A DNA stretch of 29,992 nucleotides, from positions 1 to 29,992 of the IMG/VR virus record IMGVR_UViG_3300006875_000096; one strand, 5' to 3'. The stretch's first letter is position 1, and every line of letters starts with the position of its first letter. The translations under genes were made by a program, and so were the position numbers. The stretch comes from a virus. The notes beneath the pieces were generated by a model. That model did no database searches and was not told the DNA's origin. It worked only from the letters and a program-made list of their open reading frames with translations. This document shows, one piece after another, positions 7,882 through 16,100 of this stretch.

Positions 7882-8850
7882 TTACGCGTTGGTCCCGATG
7901 GACGAAGCCGACTCAATGCGGCGGAGGCTTGCCTCACGGAAGCGTCCGTAGCCGCCGAGCCAGTACCAGCCAATCGGCTGGAGGCGCATGAGAAGGTCGG
8001 TCACGTTGCCGCGAACGATCTTCGGCATGGAGCCGTTGCCATCGGTGATGCTGTGTGCCTTGGCGAGAGCCTGACGGCCCATGATGTGGGTGCAGTACAC
8101 GTCCACCGTGCCAGCCGAACCCGATCCGTCCGAGGCGTTCGTGAACACCTTGGCGCGGGGGGTTTCGATGAAGCGGACCGACTCAAACGTGCCGATCTCG
8201 CCCTGGTAGAAGGGCATCGCCGTGGTGTACTGAACCGAGCTACGGAAGCCAGCCGCGTCGGTCGCCGAACGGAAGTCGAACGACACGTCGGGGTGGATGT
8301 AGCCGATGTACGAACCGTTGAAGGTTGCGACATTGGCTGCACGGAGCTGGGCGACGACCTTGCGGACATCGCTTGCCGTGATGGTGTCCTCCGGCTGAAC
8401 CGTGGTACGGCTCGACGGATCGGTCGATCCACCCGTTGCGTACACGACGTTCGTGCCGCCAGCGAGAACGTCACGGACAACCTGGTCGATCGAGTCGCCA
8501 GCGTTGTAACCGATGATGTTCGCAGCAGCAGCGTCAACGTCGAGGAACGACGTGCCACGGAGCTTGGCCGTGGTGACGACAGCGTTGCCGTATTCAGCGA
8601 GGGTGACGGTGACCTGCGAGTCGCTCAGAGCGGTCGGGGTAACGTCGGTGACCTCGTTGAGGGTGCTGGTGGCAGCCGCGATGTCCGCGAAAATCGTGAA
8701 CGTGACGGCAGAACCAGGCATGGACTGCTGGGTCGGCTGCACATCGGCAGCCTGGTCGAACAGAAGTTCCGAACGCAGAGCGAAGTACGCAAGGCGATCA
8801 AATGCTGTCTGGTCAACCGAAAGTGAGGAGGTGGTTGTTTCTCCGGCCAC
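7882..8850 (-). CDS. Major capsid protein, N4-gp56-like family
   Basis: A 322-aa protein from GTG 8850, with a GAAAGGAAA ribosome site upstream. It resembles the N4-gp56 family of HK97-fold capsid proteins in the order and content of its segments: N-terminal FDRLAYFALRSELLFDQ, then GSAVTFTIFADI and TLNEVTDVTP, TVTLAEYGNAVVTTAKLRG, YIGYIHPDVSFDFR near the middle, and a C-terminal VDVYCTHIMGRQAL region. It sits directly downstream of the scaffold gene and ahead of a strong terminator, as expected for the most abundant virion protein. It forms the icosahedral shell. Confidence 0.88.
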   Translation of the reverse strand: MAGETTTSSLSVDQTAFDRLAYFALRSELLFDQAADVQPTQQSMPGSAVTFTIFADIAAATSTLNEVTDVTPTALSDSQVTVTLAEYGNAVVTTAKLRGTSFLDVDAAAANIIGYNAGDSIDQVVRDVLAGGTNVVYATGGSTDPSSRTTVQPEDTITASDVRKVVAQLRAANVATFNGSYIGYIHPDVSFDFRSATDAAGFRSSVQYTTAMPFYQGEIGTFESVRFIETPRAKVFTNASDGSGSAGTVDVYCTHIMGRQALAKAHSITDGNGSMPKIVRGNVTDLLMRLQPIGWYWLGGYGRFREASLRRIESASSIGTNA

Positions 8851-8891
8851 TTGGGTTTCCTTTCAGGGTTGAAGTGATTTGGGGGTATTCG

Positions 8892-9338
8892 CTACCCGAG
8901 GGCAGCTCGTGCCTCTGCCATGATCGCTTCGACCTCTGCGGGGGATTCGGCGGCGTTGATTCGTGCGTTCCAATCAACGGGTGCTTGTGCTGCGTTGGCT
9001 CCCGCAGCCACCTTGGCGGTGCGGTTCCACGCGGCCTGCTCGTCCGCACTTGCGGACACCGGCGACGGCGGGGCGATCAACTGCGCCTCAATCCCTGCTT
9101 CTCGGATGGCATCTGGAGTCAGATCACCGTCGTAGCCTTTGACGAAATACTTGAACTTCGCATCATTCGGGTCGATGCCCGCTTTGATGAAAGCGTTCTC
9201 TCGTTTGGCTGCGAGTAGTTCCTCACGCTCTTTTCTCAGAGCAGCGAGTTCCTTCTCCAGTTTCTTGTTGACACTCCGCAAAGGGTTTCGGTCAACAATG
9301 TCGTCATCCTCGTAATCGAAGTCATCGATCTGGGACAT
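8892..9338 (-). CDS. Capsid scaffolding protein
   Basis: A 148-aa protein with an acidic N-terminus (DDFDYEDDDIVD), a charged coiled-coil segment at about 23-48 (KKLEKELAALRKEREELLAAK), an alanine-rich middle and a helical C-terminus ending MAEARAALG. These are the usual features of scaffolds, which are low in Cys and aromatic residues. It starts at ATG 9338 after a clear AAAGGAGAG site and lies immediately upstream of the capsid gene. It guides procapsid assembly and is lost before or during DNA packaging. Confidence 0.8.
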   Translation of the reverse strand: MSQIDDFDYEDDDIVDRNPLRSVNKKLEKELAALRKEREELLAAKRENAFIKAGIDPNDAKFKYFVKGYDGDLTPDAIREAGIEAQLIAPPSPVSASADEQAAWNRTAKVAAGANAAQAPVDWNARINAAESPAEVEAIMAEARAALG

Positions 9339-9345
9339 ATGGCAC

Positions 9346-9388
9346 TCTCCTTTTTGCCCTCACCACGGCGGAGGACCGTGATGGCTGC
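9346..9388 (-). promoter_or_regulatory. Hairpin and ribosome site ahead of scaffold/capsid
   Basis: In the 136-nt gap between the zinc-ribbon gene and scaffold, the minus strand can form an 8-bp stem (CATCACGG with CCGTGGTG, one G-T pair) about 20 nt before a strong AAAGGAGAG. No T-run follows, so it is not a terminator. It could be an RNA-stability or processing element that boosts scaffold and capsid expression. This is inference from structure and position only. Confidence 0.3.
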
Positions 9389-9474
9389 ATAGTTGTTGGT
9401 CGCCCCTTGTACGCAACCAGCTAGGGGGATTACTGGTCGGTTCCTCCACTCGGGATCGTGAAGAACTTTACACA

Positions 9475-9603
9475 TCAATCGTTGTGTGTGCAACTATCTT
9501 GCGCTTCGCCCTCGCAGCATGACGACTTGAGTCCGCACTTGGGGCAACGCCAACGACAACCGACGGGGTCGTACTCAACTCCGCAGCCGTCGCATTCGAT
9601 CAT
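9475..9603 (-). CDS. Zinc-ribbon mini-protein (42 aa)
   Basis: ATG at 9603 overlaps the TGA of the 379-aa gene (ATGA). The 42-aa product has CDGCG at residues 4-8, CRWRCPKCG at 16-24 and a CC pair at 29-30, giving two CxxC knuckles spaced as in a zinc ribbon. I recall very similar short proteins with the YxPxxxRWRCPKCG pattern in other phages. It may bind a nucleic acid or protein partner; no role is known. It is too short for many gene finders. Confidence 0.7.
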   Translation of the reverse strand: MIECDGCGVEYDPVGCRWRCPKCGLKSSCCEGEAQDSCTHND

Positions 9604-10739
9604 TCGCCAACCGTCCTCAGACCCACGACACCCTGAGCGGTTTCGGCAAAGCCACCGCCCTGCTGGAACTCCGCCTGCCGGCGACGGCGACGTGTCTCAA
9701 TTCGCTGACGTGCAGCAGCGTCCAAACCAAACGTCGCGCCGATCTGCTCTTCTTCGCTGATCGCCTGCTCGCCCTGCATGAGCGGCTGGAACAATCCACG
9801 CTGTTCAGCAATCGTCGTGAATCCCTGCCTTGCACCGGCAGCGGTGACACCCTCGGCGGCGAGACGCTCGGCCATCGTCGCACCCAACTGGATCCCGCCA
9901 GCCTGCTTGGCCGCAGCCGACACCTGGACAGCCTCAGCCTGACGCTTGAGGATGTTTGCACCTCGAGTCGGGTCAAGGAAGTAGGCAGCCAATTGGGCCT
10001 CGTTCACGCCGTAGAGGGTTTCCATCTGCTTGATCACGTCTGGGCTGGACTCACGGACAGCAACATAACCGCTGGCTACGCGGTCACGAAGTTCGGTGAC
10101 ATCGACGTTTCCTTCGATCAGTTTCTGGAAATCTGATGTCTCGTCGTAGAACTCCGTCGGGATGCTGTAAGTCTGGAAAATCTTGCGGTAACTATTCTCC
10201 ATGCCGACATACTCAGACGGGGTTAGTTCCGGCAAGCCTTTGGCGACTCGAGCCGCGTTGCCGGCAAAACGGGTCTTGTACAGATCTGTGCCACGCAACG
10301 AGCGAAGGAACTCGTCCTGCGTACCAGTCGGGTTGTCAACGAGAAACTTGTACGCATCGTCGGCAAGGCCGTCCAGACCGTAATCCTTCAGAGCATCGCG
10401 CAAAAGCTGCACAGCATCATCAGACGGTGCGGCGGGGGCTGGAGTCTCAACCGGCGCAGGAGTCGGGACCGGCGGCGGTTCTGCTTGTGGGGTTTCGGCA
10501 GCGGGGGGCGTTGGGGTTGGGGCGGCCTCCGTGGGCAGCGCAGCCTCAACAGCAGGACGACCAGTCGGCTGGCCGAGGGCAATAGCAGCAGCGGCTTCAG
10601 CCTCGGCTGGGGTCATTGTCGCCGTGGGGGCTGCGGGCTGGGCCGTTGCCGTCTGACCGAATGCAGCCAACGACTCGGCAGGCAATGCCGACCAGTCGAT
10701 GTTGCTGAACGTGTAATCAGTCCTGTCAATGTTGGACAT
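9600..10739 (-). CDS. Putative internal virion protein (379 aa)
   Basis: ATG at 10739 directly follows the stop of the 538-aa gene. Residues about 40-105 are an Ala/Pro/Thr-rich low-complexity linker (APTPTPPAAETPQ). The remaining 270 residues are predicted helical, with SEYVGMENSYRKIF, PDVIKQMETLYGVNEAQLAAYF and a strongly basic RRRRRQAEF near the end. There is no signal peptide or transmembrane helix. The position between portal and scaffold, next to two other helical proteins, fits an internal or ejected virion protein. The function is inferred. Confidence 0.6.
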   Translation of the reverse strand: MSNIDRTDYTFSNIDWSALPAESLAAFGQTATAQPAAPTATMTPAEAEAAAAIALGQPTGRPAVEAALPTEAAPTPTPPAAETPQAEPPPVPTPAPVETPAPAAPSDDAVQLLRDALKDYGLDGLADDAYKFLVDNPTGTQDEFLRSLRGTDLYKTRFAGNAARVAKGLPELTPSEYVGMENSYRKIFQTYSIPTEFYDETSDFQKLIEGNVDVTELRDRVASGYVAVRESSPDVIKQMETLYGVNEAQLAAYFLDPTRGANILKRQAEAVQVSAAAKQAGGIQLGATMAERLAAEGVTAAGARQGFTTIAEQRGLFQPLMQGEQAISEEEQIGATFGLDAAARQRIETRRRRRQAEFQQGGGFAETAQGVVGLRTVGE

Positions 10740-12356
10740 TTACTGCACCTTCCCGAAAGCGCGGAGAATCGTGGATGCGGCGTTTCGTGCCAGATCCTTG
10801 GCCTGCTCGGTCTTGCTCCAGCCGTACTGCGTGTCGGTGCGAAGTTTGCGTTCCCACTCGCCCAATGTCATCCGGCGACGGTTTCCCTTGTCGTCGGTGA
10901 AATCCAGCGCGGCGCGGAACTTCGGGTCGGCCACGTCCACCATGTCAACCTCGAGAGTCCGAGCAGCGACTTGGTTGTAGGGCTGTGCAATATCTGCAAC
11001 CGAGTAACCCTGGTCAAGTAGTTCACCAACATCGGCTCCGTAGAGAGACTTGACCTGCTTGAGAACTTGATCACGGTATGACGCAGTCGTCATCTGGCCG
11101 GTCACGACATTGGCAATGGACTTGTTTAGGAAATCCGTCGAAGCCTCGTAGCCGTAGTCGGAGTTGATCTTGCGAAGAGTCTGGCCGACAGAACCGAAAC
11201 GCAATTGGTCAACCGCACCGACGTTGTCACCCTTGACGATGATCGAGCCAACACCGTTCTGCCAGATGTTCTGCTGCATCCCCTGACGCAACGATTCACG
11301 GGCGAAAGCCTGCAATGACTCCTGCGGCAACGCTACGCCAAACTGACCGAGGGCGTAGTCCTGCATCTCCTGCACACGGTCGCCAATCTCCTTGGTTGCC
11401 GTAGAGCCAGGTGTGCGTTCCTTCAACTCCCATTGACGGATGAAGTCGTTGGTGTTCTTCCACCATTGGCTGGAGCGGATCTTGGCATCAAATCGTGTGC
11501 CGTCAATTTCGTTGCGGGCCAACTGGCCGAGAGCCTCATCGACCGTCGGGTCAATGCCGATGTACGCCGCATACGCACCGAACTCACGTTGAATGATCTG
11601 CTGCCACGGACGCTTGTCTTTCTTGACATCCGTCGCCCCTTGCGTCACCGACGACGGGATAATGCCAGTCGTGTCCACCGGTGCGGGCGTGGTCGGCTTG
11701 CGTGTCGCACGGGCAGCGGGCTTGCGTCGTTCGACATCTGCCATCGTCGCGGCGGTCGGCTGACCAGCCGCTTGTTCCGCCATGCGGAATTGCCCTGCCG
11801 TTGAGACACCAGCCCTCGGTGTGGCCGTAGGGCCGACGACAGTCTGGCCAACAGCACCTTGCGCGGGTCGAGGCTGGATCCCTGACGGTGCTTTTTCTGG
11901 CTCCGTTGTGGCGAGAGCAATGGCCGCAGTCGTGGACTCTGACTGGCGGTACTGCTCCACCGGCACGTTCTGAGAATCAATCTCACCCTTGAGTTGGGTA
12001 GCGATCGTCAGATAGTCGGTGGCATCACCCTTGTACTGAGATGCAAGACTCAATTCCTGCTTGGCCAGTTTGCCCTTCGGACCTTTGGTCAGGTCGGTGT
12101 AGCGGTTTGCCACGACAGCACGAAATGCTTTCGCCCGCAACAACTGGACCAACGCCAATTCACGACGGCGCAAAGCGTTACCAATTTCGGTGCTACCGAA
12201 TGGCACTTTGTCAACATCGACCTGCGCTTGGTCATACATCTTCTGAGCTTCCTTGACGGCCTCTTCGGCCCGTGTCGGAAATGGCCCAAAGTCTTGGCCT
12301 GCAAAGAAGTCAACAATCTCTTGCTCTTGCGGAGTCAGTTCGCCTGCAAGTGCCAT
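10740..12356 (-). CDS. Putative internal virion protein (538 aa)
   Basis: ATG at 12356 shares one base with the TGA of the 266-aa gene. The protein has a helical N-terminal region (about 1-130), a Pro/Thr/Ala-rich linker (about 135-235), and a helical C-terminal half with WWKNTNDFIRQWELKER and a tail containing DDKGNRRRMTLGEWERKLR. It has no recognised enzyme motif. The helix-linker-helix layout is shared with the 379-aa neighbour, suggesting related roles, possibly as internal head or ejection proteins. This is inference from gene order. Confidence 0.6.
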   Translation of the reverse strand: MALAGELTPQEQEIVDFFAGQDFGPFPTRAEEAVKEAQKMYDQAQVDVDKVPFGSTEIGNALRRRELALVQLLRAKAFRAVVANRYTDLTKGPKGKLAKQELSLASQYKGDATDYLTIATQLKGEIDSQNVPVEQYRQSESTTAAIALATTEPEKAPSGIQPRPAQGAVGQTVVGPTATPRAGVSTAGQFRMAEQAAGQPTAATMADVERRKPAARATRKPTTPAPVDTTGIIPSSVTQGATDVKKDKRPWQQIIQREFGAYAAYIGIDPTVDEALGQLARNEIDGTRFDAKIRSSQWWKNTNDFIRQWELKERTPGSTATKEIGDRVQEMQDYALGQFGVALPQESLQAFARESLRQGMQQNIWQNGVGSIIVKGDNVGAVDQLRFGSVGQTLRKINSDYGYEASTDFLNKSIANVVTGQMTTASYRDQVLKQVKSLYGADVGELLDQGYSVADIAQPYNQVAARTLEVDMVDVADPKFRAALDFTDDKGNRRRMTLGEWERKLRTDTQYGWSKTEQAKDLARNAASTILRAFGKVQ

Positions 12357-13156
12357 CAGTATGCCCCCACCAATTTTGCGAGTCGATCAACAGCTTGGAT
12401 GTACCCGTACGCTTCCGTCTCGCCCGCGTATTTTTCTTTCAACTGGTTCATCACCATCGTCTGCGGGTCGGCAGGCTGAACAACAGCACCACTCATCTTG
12501 GACTGATCCTGCTGCTGGTACTTCAACTGCTTGCGCTGGTACAGCTTGGCGAATGCTTCAGCATCCGAATCATCCAGCCGGCGACCAAGCGTCTCGATGG
12601 CCACGCGGTTGGCGATGACTTTCAGATCCTCGGCAGATGTCAATGTGTACCGCTTGACCGCACCACCAGTCGGCTGCTCGTCAGGGCGGCCCTTGATCTG
12701 GCTCAACAGATCGTTGTAATCAGTCTGCGTCCAGTTTGCCTCAAGCAGCAATTTGCTCACAGCGGCTTCGTCATCCTTGGTGATTCGGTTAGGCGACGGC
12801 TTGTCTTTCGTGTCGTAGTAGCCCTTGGCGAACAGCGTGTCACGCAGGTCGTTCCGCAGAACGTCGTTCATGCGGTTGTACAAAATGTCGTACGGGTCGT
12901 TGTTCAGGTCGTAATAACCTTCGCGGGACAACGAACCGTCAAGCTTGAAAATGCCAGCCTTTGCCTTGTCCTTACGCTTGTACCCGACCGGAACGCCGTA
13001 ATACGAGGACTGGTAACCCGTAGACGACTGGCCAGGGGATGCAGCGGCAGCATTGATCGCCTCAAGGATGGCGGCAATATCGTCGTCGGGTGTCTGCCCC
13101 ATTGGGGTGGCATCGGTTGTCTGTGCTTTTTTACTCGCCACTTGGATCCGTGTCAC
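12356..13156 (-). CDS. Putative internal virion protein (266 aa)
   Basis: A GTG at 13156 gives 266 aa and a 26-nt overlap with the 1910-aa gene; a second GTG at 13141 (reading MASKKAQTT) would cut the overlap to 11 nt and is an equally reasonable start. The protein has a short disordered N-terminus, a middle part with YYDLNNDPYDILYNRMNDVL, and helical segments to the end (YGYIQAVDRLAKLVGAY). I see no enzyme signature. The context points to a virion protein that works with the giant protein upstream. Confidence 0.6.
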   Translation of the reverse strand: MTRIQVASKKAQTTDATPMGQTPDDDIAAILEAINAAAASPGQSSTGYQSSYYGVPVGYKRKDKAKAGIFKLDGSLSREGYYDLNNDPYDILYNRMNDVLRNDLRDTLFAKGYYDTKDKPSPNRITKDDEAAVSKLLLEANWTQTDYNDLLSQIKGRPDEQPTGGAVKRYTLTSAEDLKVIANRVAIETLGRRLDDSDAEAFAKLYQRKQLKYQQQDQSKMSGAVVQPADPQTMVMNQLKEKYAGETEAYGYIQAVDRLAKLVGAY

Positions 13157-16100
13157 TTTCTACTTCACGCGCCAGCACCCGATCATACAACCTGACGAAA
13201 TCTGGGTATTTCTTCACCAGCGCGGTTCCATACTGCCGAAGCAGGTCACGCAGGTCGCCGTCTTTGGCCGAGGTCAGGCTGCTGCGACCACGCGACTCGG
13301 CGATGCCCAGCACTTGATCACGAACTGACAGGTAGTTGGCGACAGCGTCACGCACGGGGTTGCCAGCCAACTCTTCGTCCTTGACCGCGTTCTGGAGTTG
13401 CGCCAATTGGCGGTTGAACTTCTGCGTGTCAAAAGACTGCAACGTCGCAAAACCTGGGTATTTCTTGCCAAGGGTCGTCCGCAAAGCCTTCAGCAAAGCC
13501 CGCTGTTCCTCGGTCCGATTGCCAGGGAACTTGTCGGCTGCCTTCTTGTACACGGCGTTAGCCGCGTTGAACTCAGCCTGGTCAATTACCTCTCGACCAG
13601 TCTGCCGTTTCCGCTTACCCTGCGACAACTGGCGGGAAAACACGGCCATGTCCACCGTATTGTCAAACGGCCCAAAGAGTCCGCCGACATCACGGTAACG
13701 CTTGATAATCCCGCCGTTCTCGGATTCCCACTTGCCGTATGCCTCGGTAATGTCCAGACCGCCGTACTGGGACTTGGTCTTTGCGCCAAGGTAAGCGACA
13801 GCGTCAGGGTAGAGCAACAGGAAGTTTGACACCGCCGTGTCGTAGTCGCCACCCTGCTCGGGATCCTGCAACTTGCGAAGCTCGGAAGCGTAAAACGCGA
13901 CCGGCAAATCGCCCTGCTCAAACTCGACTGCTGGCCGCGTCGGACCCATGAACTGCCCAAACGACCGCAGAACTGTCAATGTACGGGCGAGTCCGATGGC
14001 ATCCTCAAACATCCGCTCACGGTCGTTGATGTCGGAAGTGTTGTAGTCGCCACTTGAGTACAAATGCTGGACAACTTCGACATAGGTCTGGCCCATGACG
14101 CGGCTGGTGTCGGGGCTGTCCCACACGCCAGAAACGAACTTCTGCAACCACGACGGGATGAACGCTGCACCTCGAAGATCGGGTGTCCCGTATGGCATCA
14201 AGAACTTCTGCACTTCATCGGTCTTGGGGACGTTACGCAGGATGACCGACGCAGGGATCTGGGCTACTGGGCCAAGACCAGGCGACAACGAGAAACCCAT
14301 GCTTAGCGTTTGGATCGGGGCGGTCAGGGTGGCATTGACTGCGCCGGCATCGGATCCGAAACGATTCAACACCGGAACCTTGTTGAGAGCCTGCGAAACG
14401 GGGCCAGTCAACAAACCGATGAACTTGTCCGACAGCGGGTAATTGAAAACGTACTGACCCGTCACGGGATCCTTGTAGAAGAAACCACGACCATCGCCGT
14501 CAGGGTCGGCCCCCTTGGCTCCTTCGATCATCACATTGGCACGACGCAGGATGCGAGGGTCGCTGACAACCAACTTGGTCCATGTTTGGAGAATCTCTCC
14601 CCACGCCTGACCAAACGGTGCGATGACACGGGCAACGTCCGTGAGATTGTTACGGTCTGTTGCGTTGTACAACTCACGCTTGACAGCATCCAAAGCGTGG
14701 CCCTTGGCGAACTCGTCCAACTGCTCGAGATTGAGGCGACCAGCGCGGGTGGCATCAACAGCCTCAAGTTTCTTCCACAACGCCTTCGACCCGACGTATT
14801 GCTCGGGCTTGATGCCCAGACGTTCCGCTGTCTGTGCTACCTGAGTGCGAAGGGCAGCGATGGTATCGCCCGAAGCCACGGGCAGAATCGTCTCAACCTG
14901 TTCCCAGTAACGCTGACGGAACAACGGCGAACGGTCAAGGTAGGCAGTCGTACGACCGAACAACTGACCGAAGAACTTGTCAACCGCGCCATCCATACCC
15001 TGCAATGTCCGGCGAGCCGACTCGCTCTGGGAGCCACGGGTCAAACGGCCAGCAGAAACACGCACCTCGTACTTGATTTTGCTGGGCAAGAGCGGAGCCG
15101 TGGCTTGATCATCAAGCAGGCCGTTCATCGCCCGCTTGAACGCAGCCGTTGGATTGCGGTTCTCATCCCACGCATTATTCAACAGCACCATGCGGCGGTT
15201 GCCCATATCATCAACCGAAGTGACACGACCGTAGGTGACTTCTTCGACGCGACGACCACGCACACGCTTGGCTTCACGCTTGACGACATACACCGTGCCG
15301 ACATCATCCTTGCCTGGGCTGGTGAAGAACTTGCGAAGATCAGACGTTTCCTTGGCAGTCAACACCAACTCGTCACCGTTGCGGACCAGACCGAATGCGG
15401 CAACGTCACGCAGAATGTTGTCCGGCAACGACCCGACCTCGCCAGCCTTCAGGTTGAGGCGACCAGCAACGTAACGGTTGACATAGTTACGCAGGTTCCG
15501 CTCATCCAGCATTGAGGCTTGGACGGTCTTGACTGCACCCGTCTCATCCACGAAACGGACACCAGCCTCGAACATTTCGTTGATTTCGTTCCAATGGGTG
15601 CGACCTTCTTGGGTTTCCCTGAACCAACGCATGACGGCTTCTTCATCCGCACCACGGGCAAGCATCCGCCCAACCGGATCGTCGTGCAACTGACGCAATT
15701 CGTCGGCATATCCTGCGATGTATTCAGTACGATTCGTCTTGGCAGCGGGACGGAAATCGCCTGAACGGATGGCCCGCATCTGGGCAGCAACTGGGTCACC
15801 GCCGTAACGATGGTACGAATTACCGATGGCGGCGATGTATTCCTCATGGCTGGCCCGCATGAACTCGTCCAGACTGGCGACTTCTTCAGCCTGCTGGCCA
15901 CGAACCAAGAACCTGTTCGGTGCATCCAACTGGTATGCCTTGCCGAGAACGTCGCCAGCACCCTTCCATCCCGATGCCCACATGATGTGCTGAATCGGAT
16001 GCTTGAAGATCGACGTGCGGGACAACAACGTCATTCGGGCCTGTGCCTCGGCGATGTTACGAAGAACGTAACCACCAGTCATCAAGGTGAGCGGTCGCCA

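Noticed and set aside
14310-15515. Long plus-strand frames opposite structural genes (also 1106-2161, 7879-8826, 19922-21100)
   Set aside because: They are mirror frames of GC-rich genes on the minus strand, with low-quality sequence and no ribosome sites.
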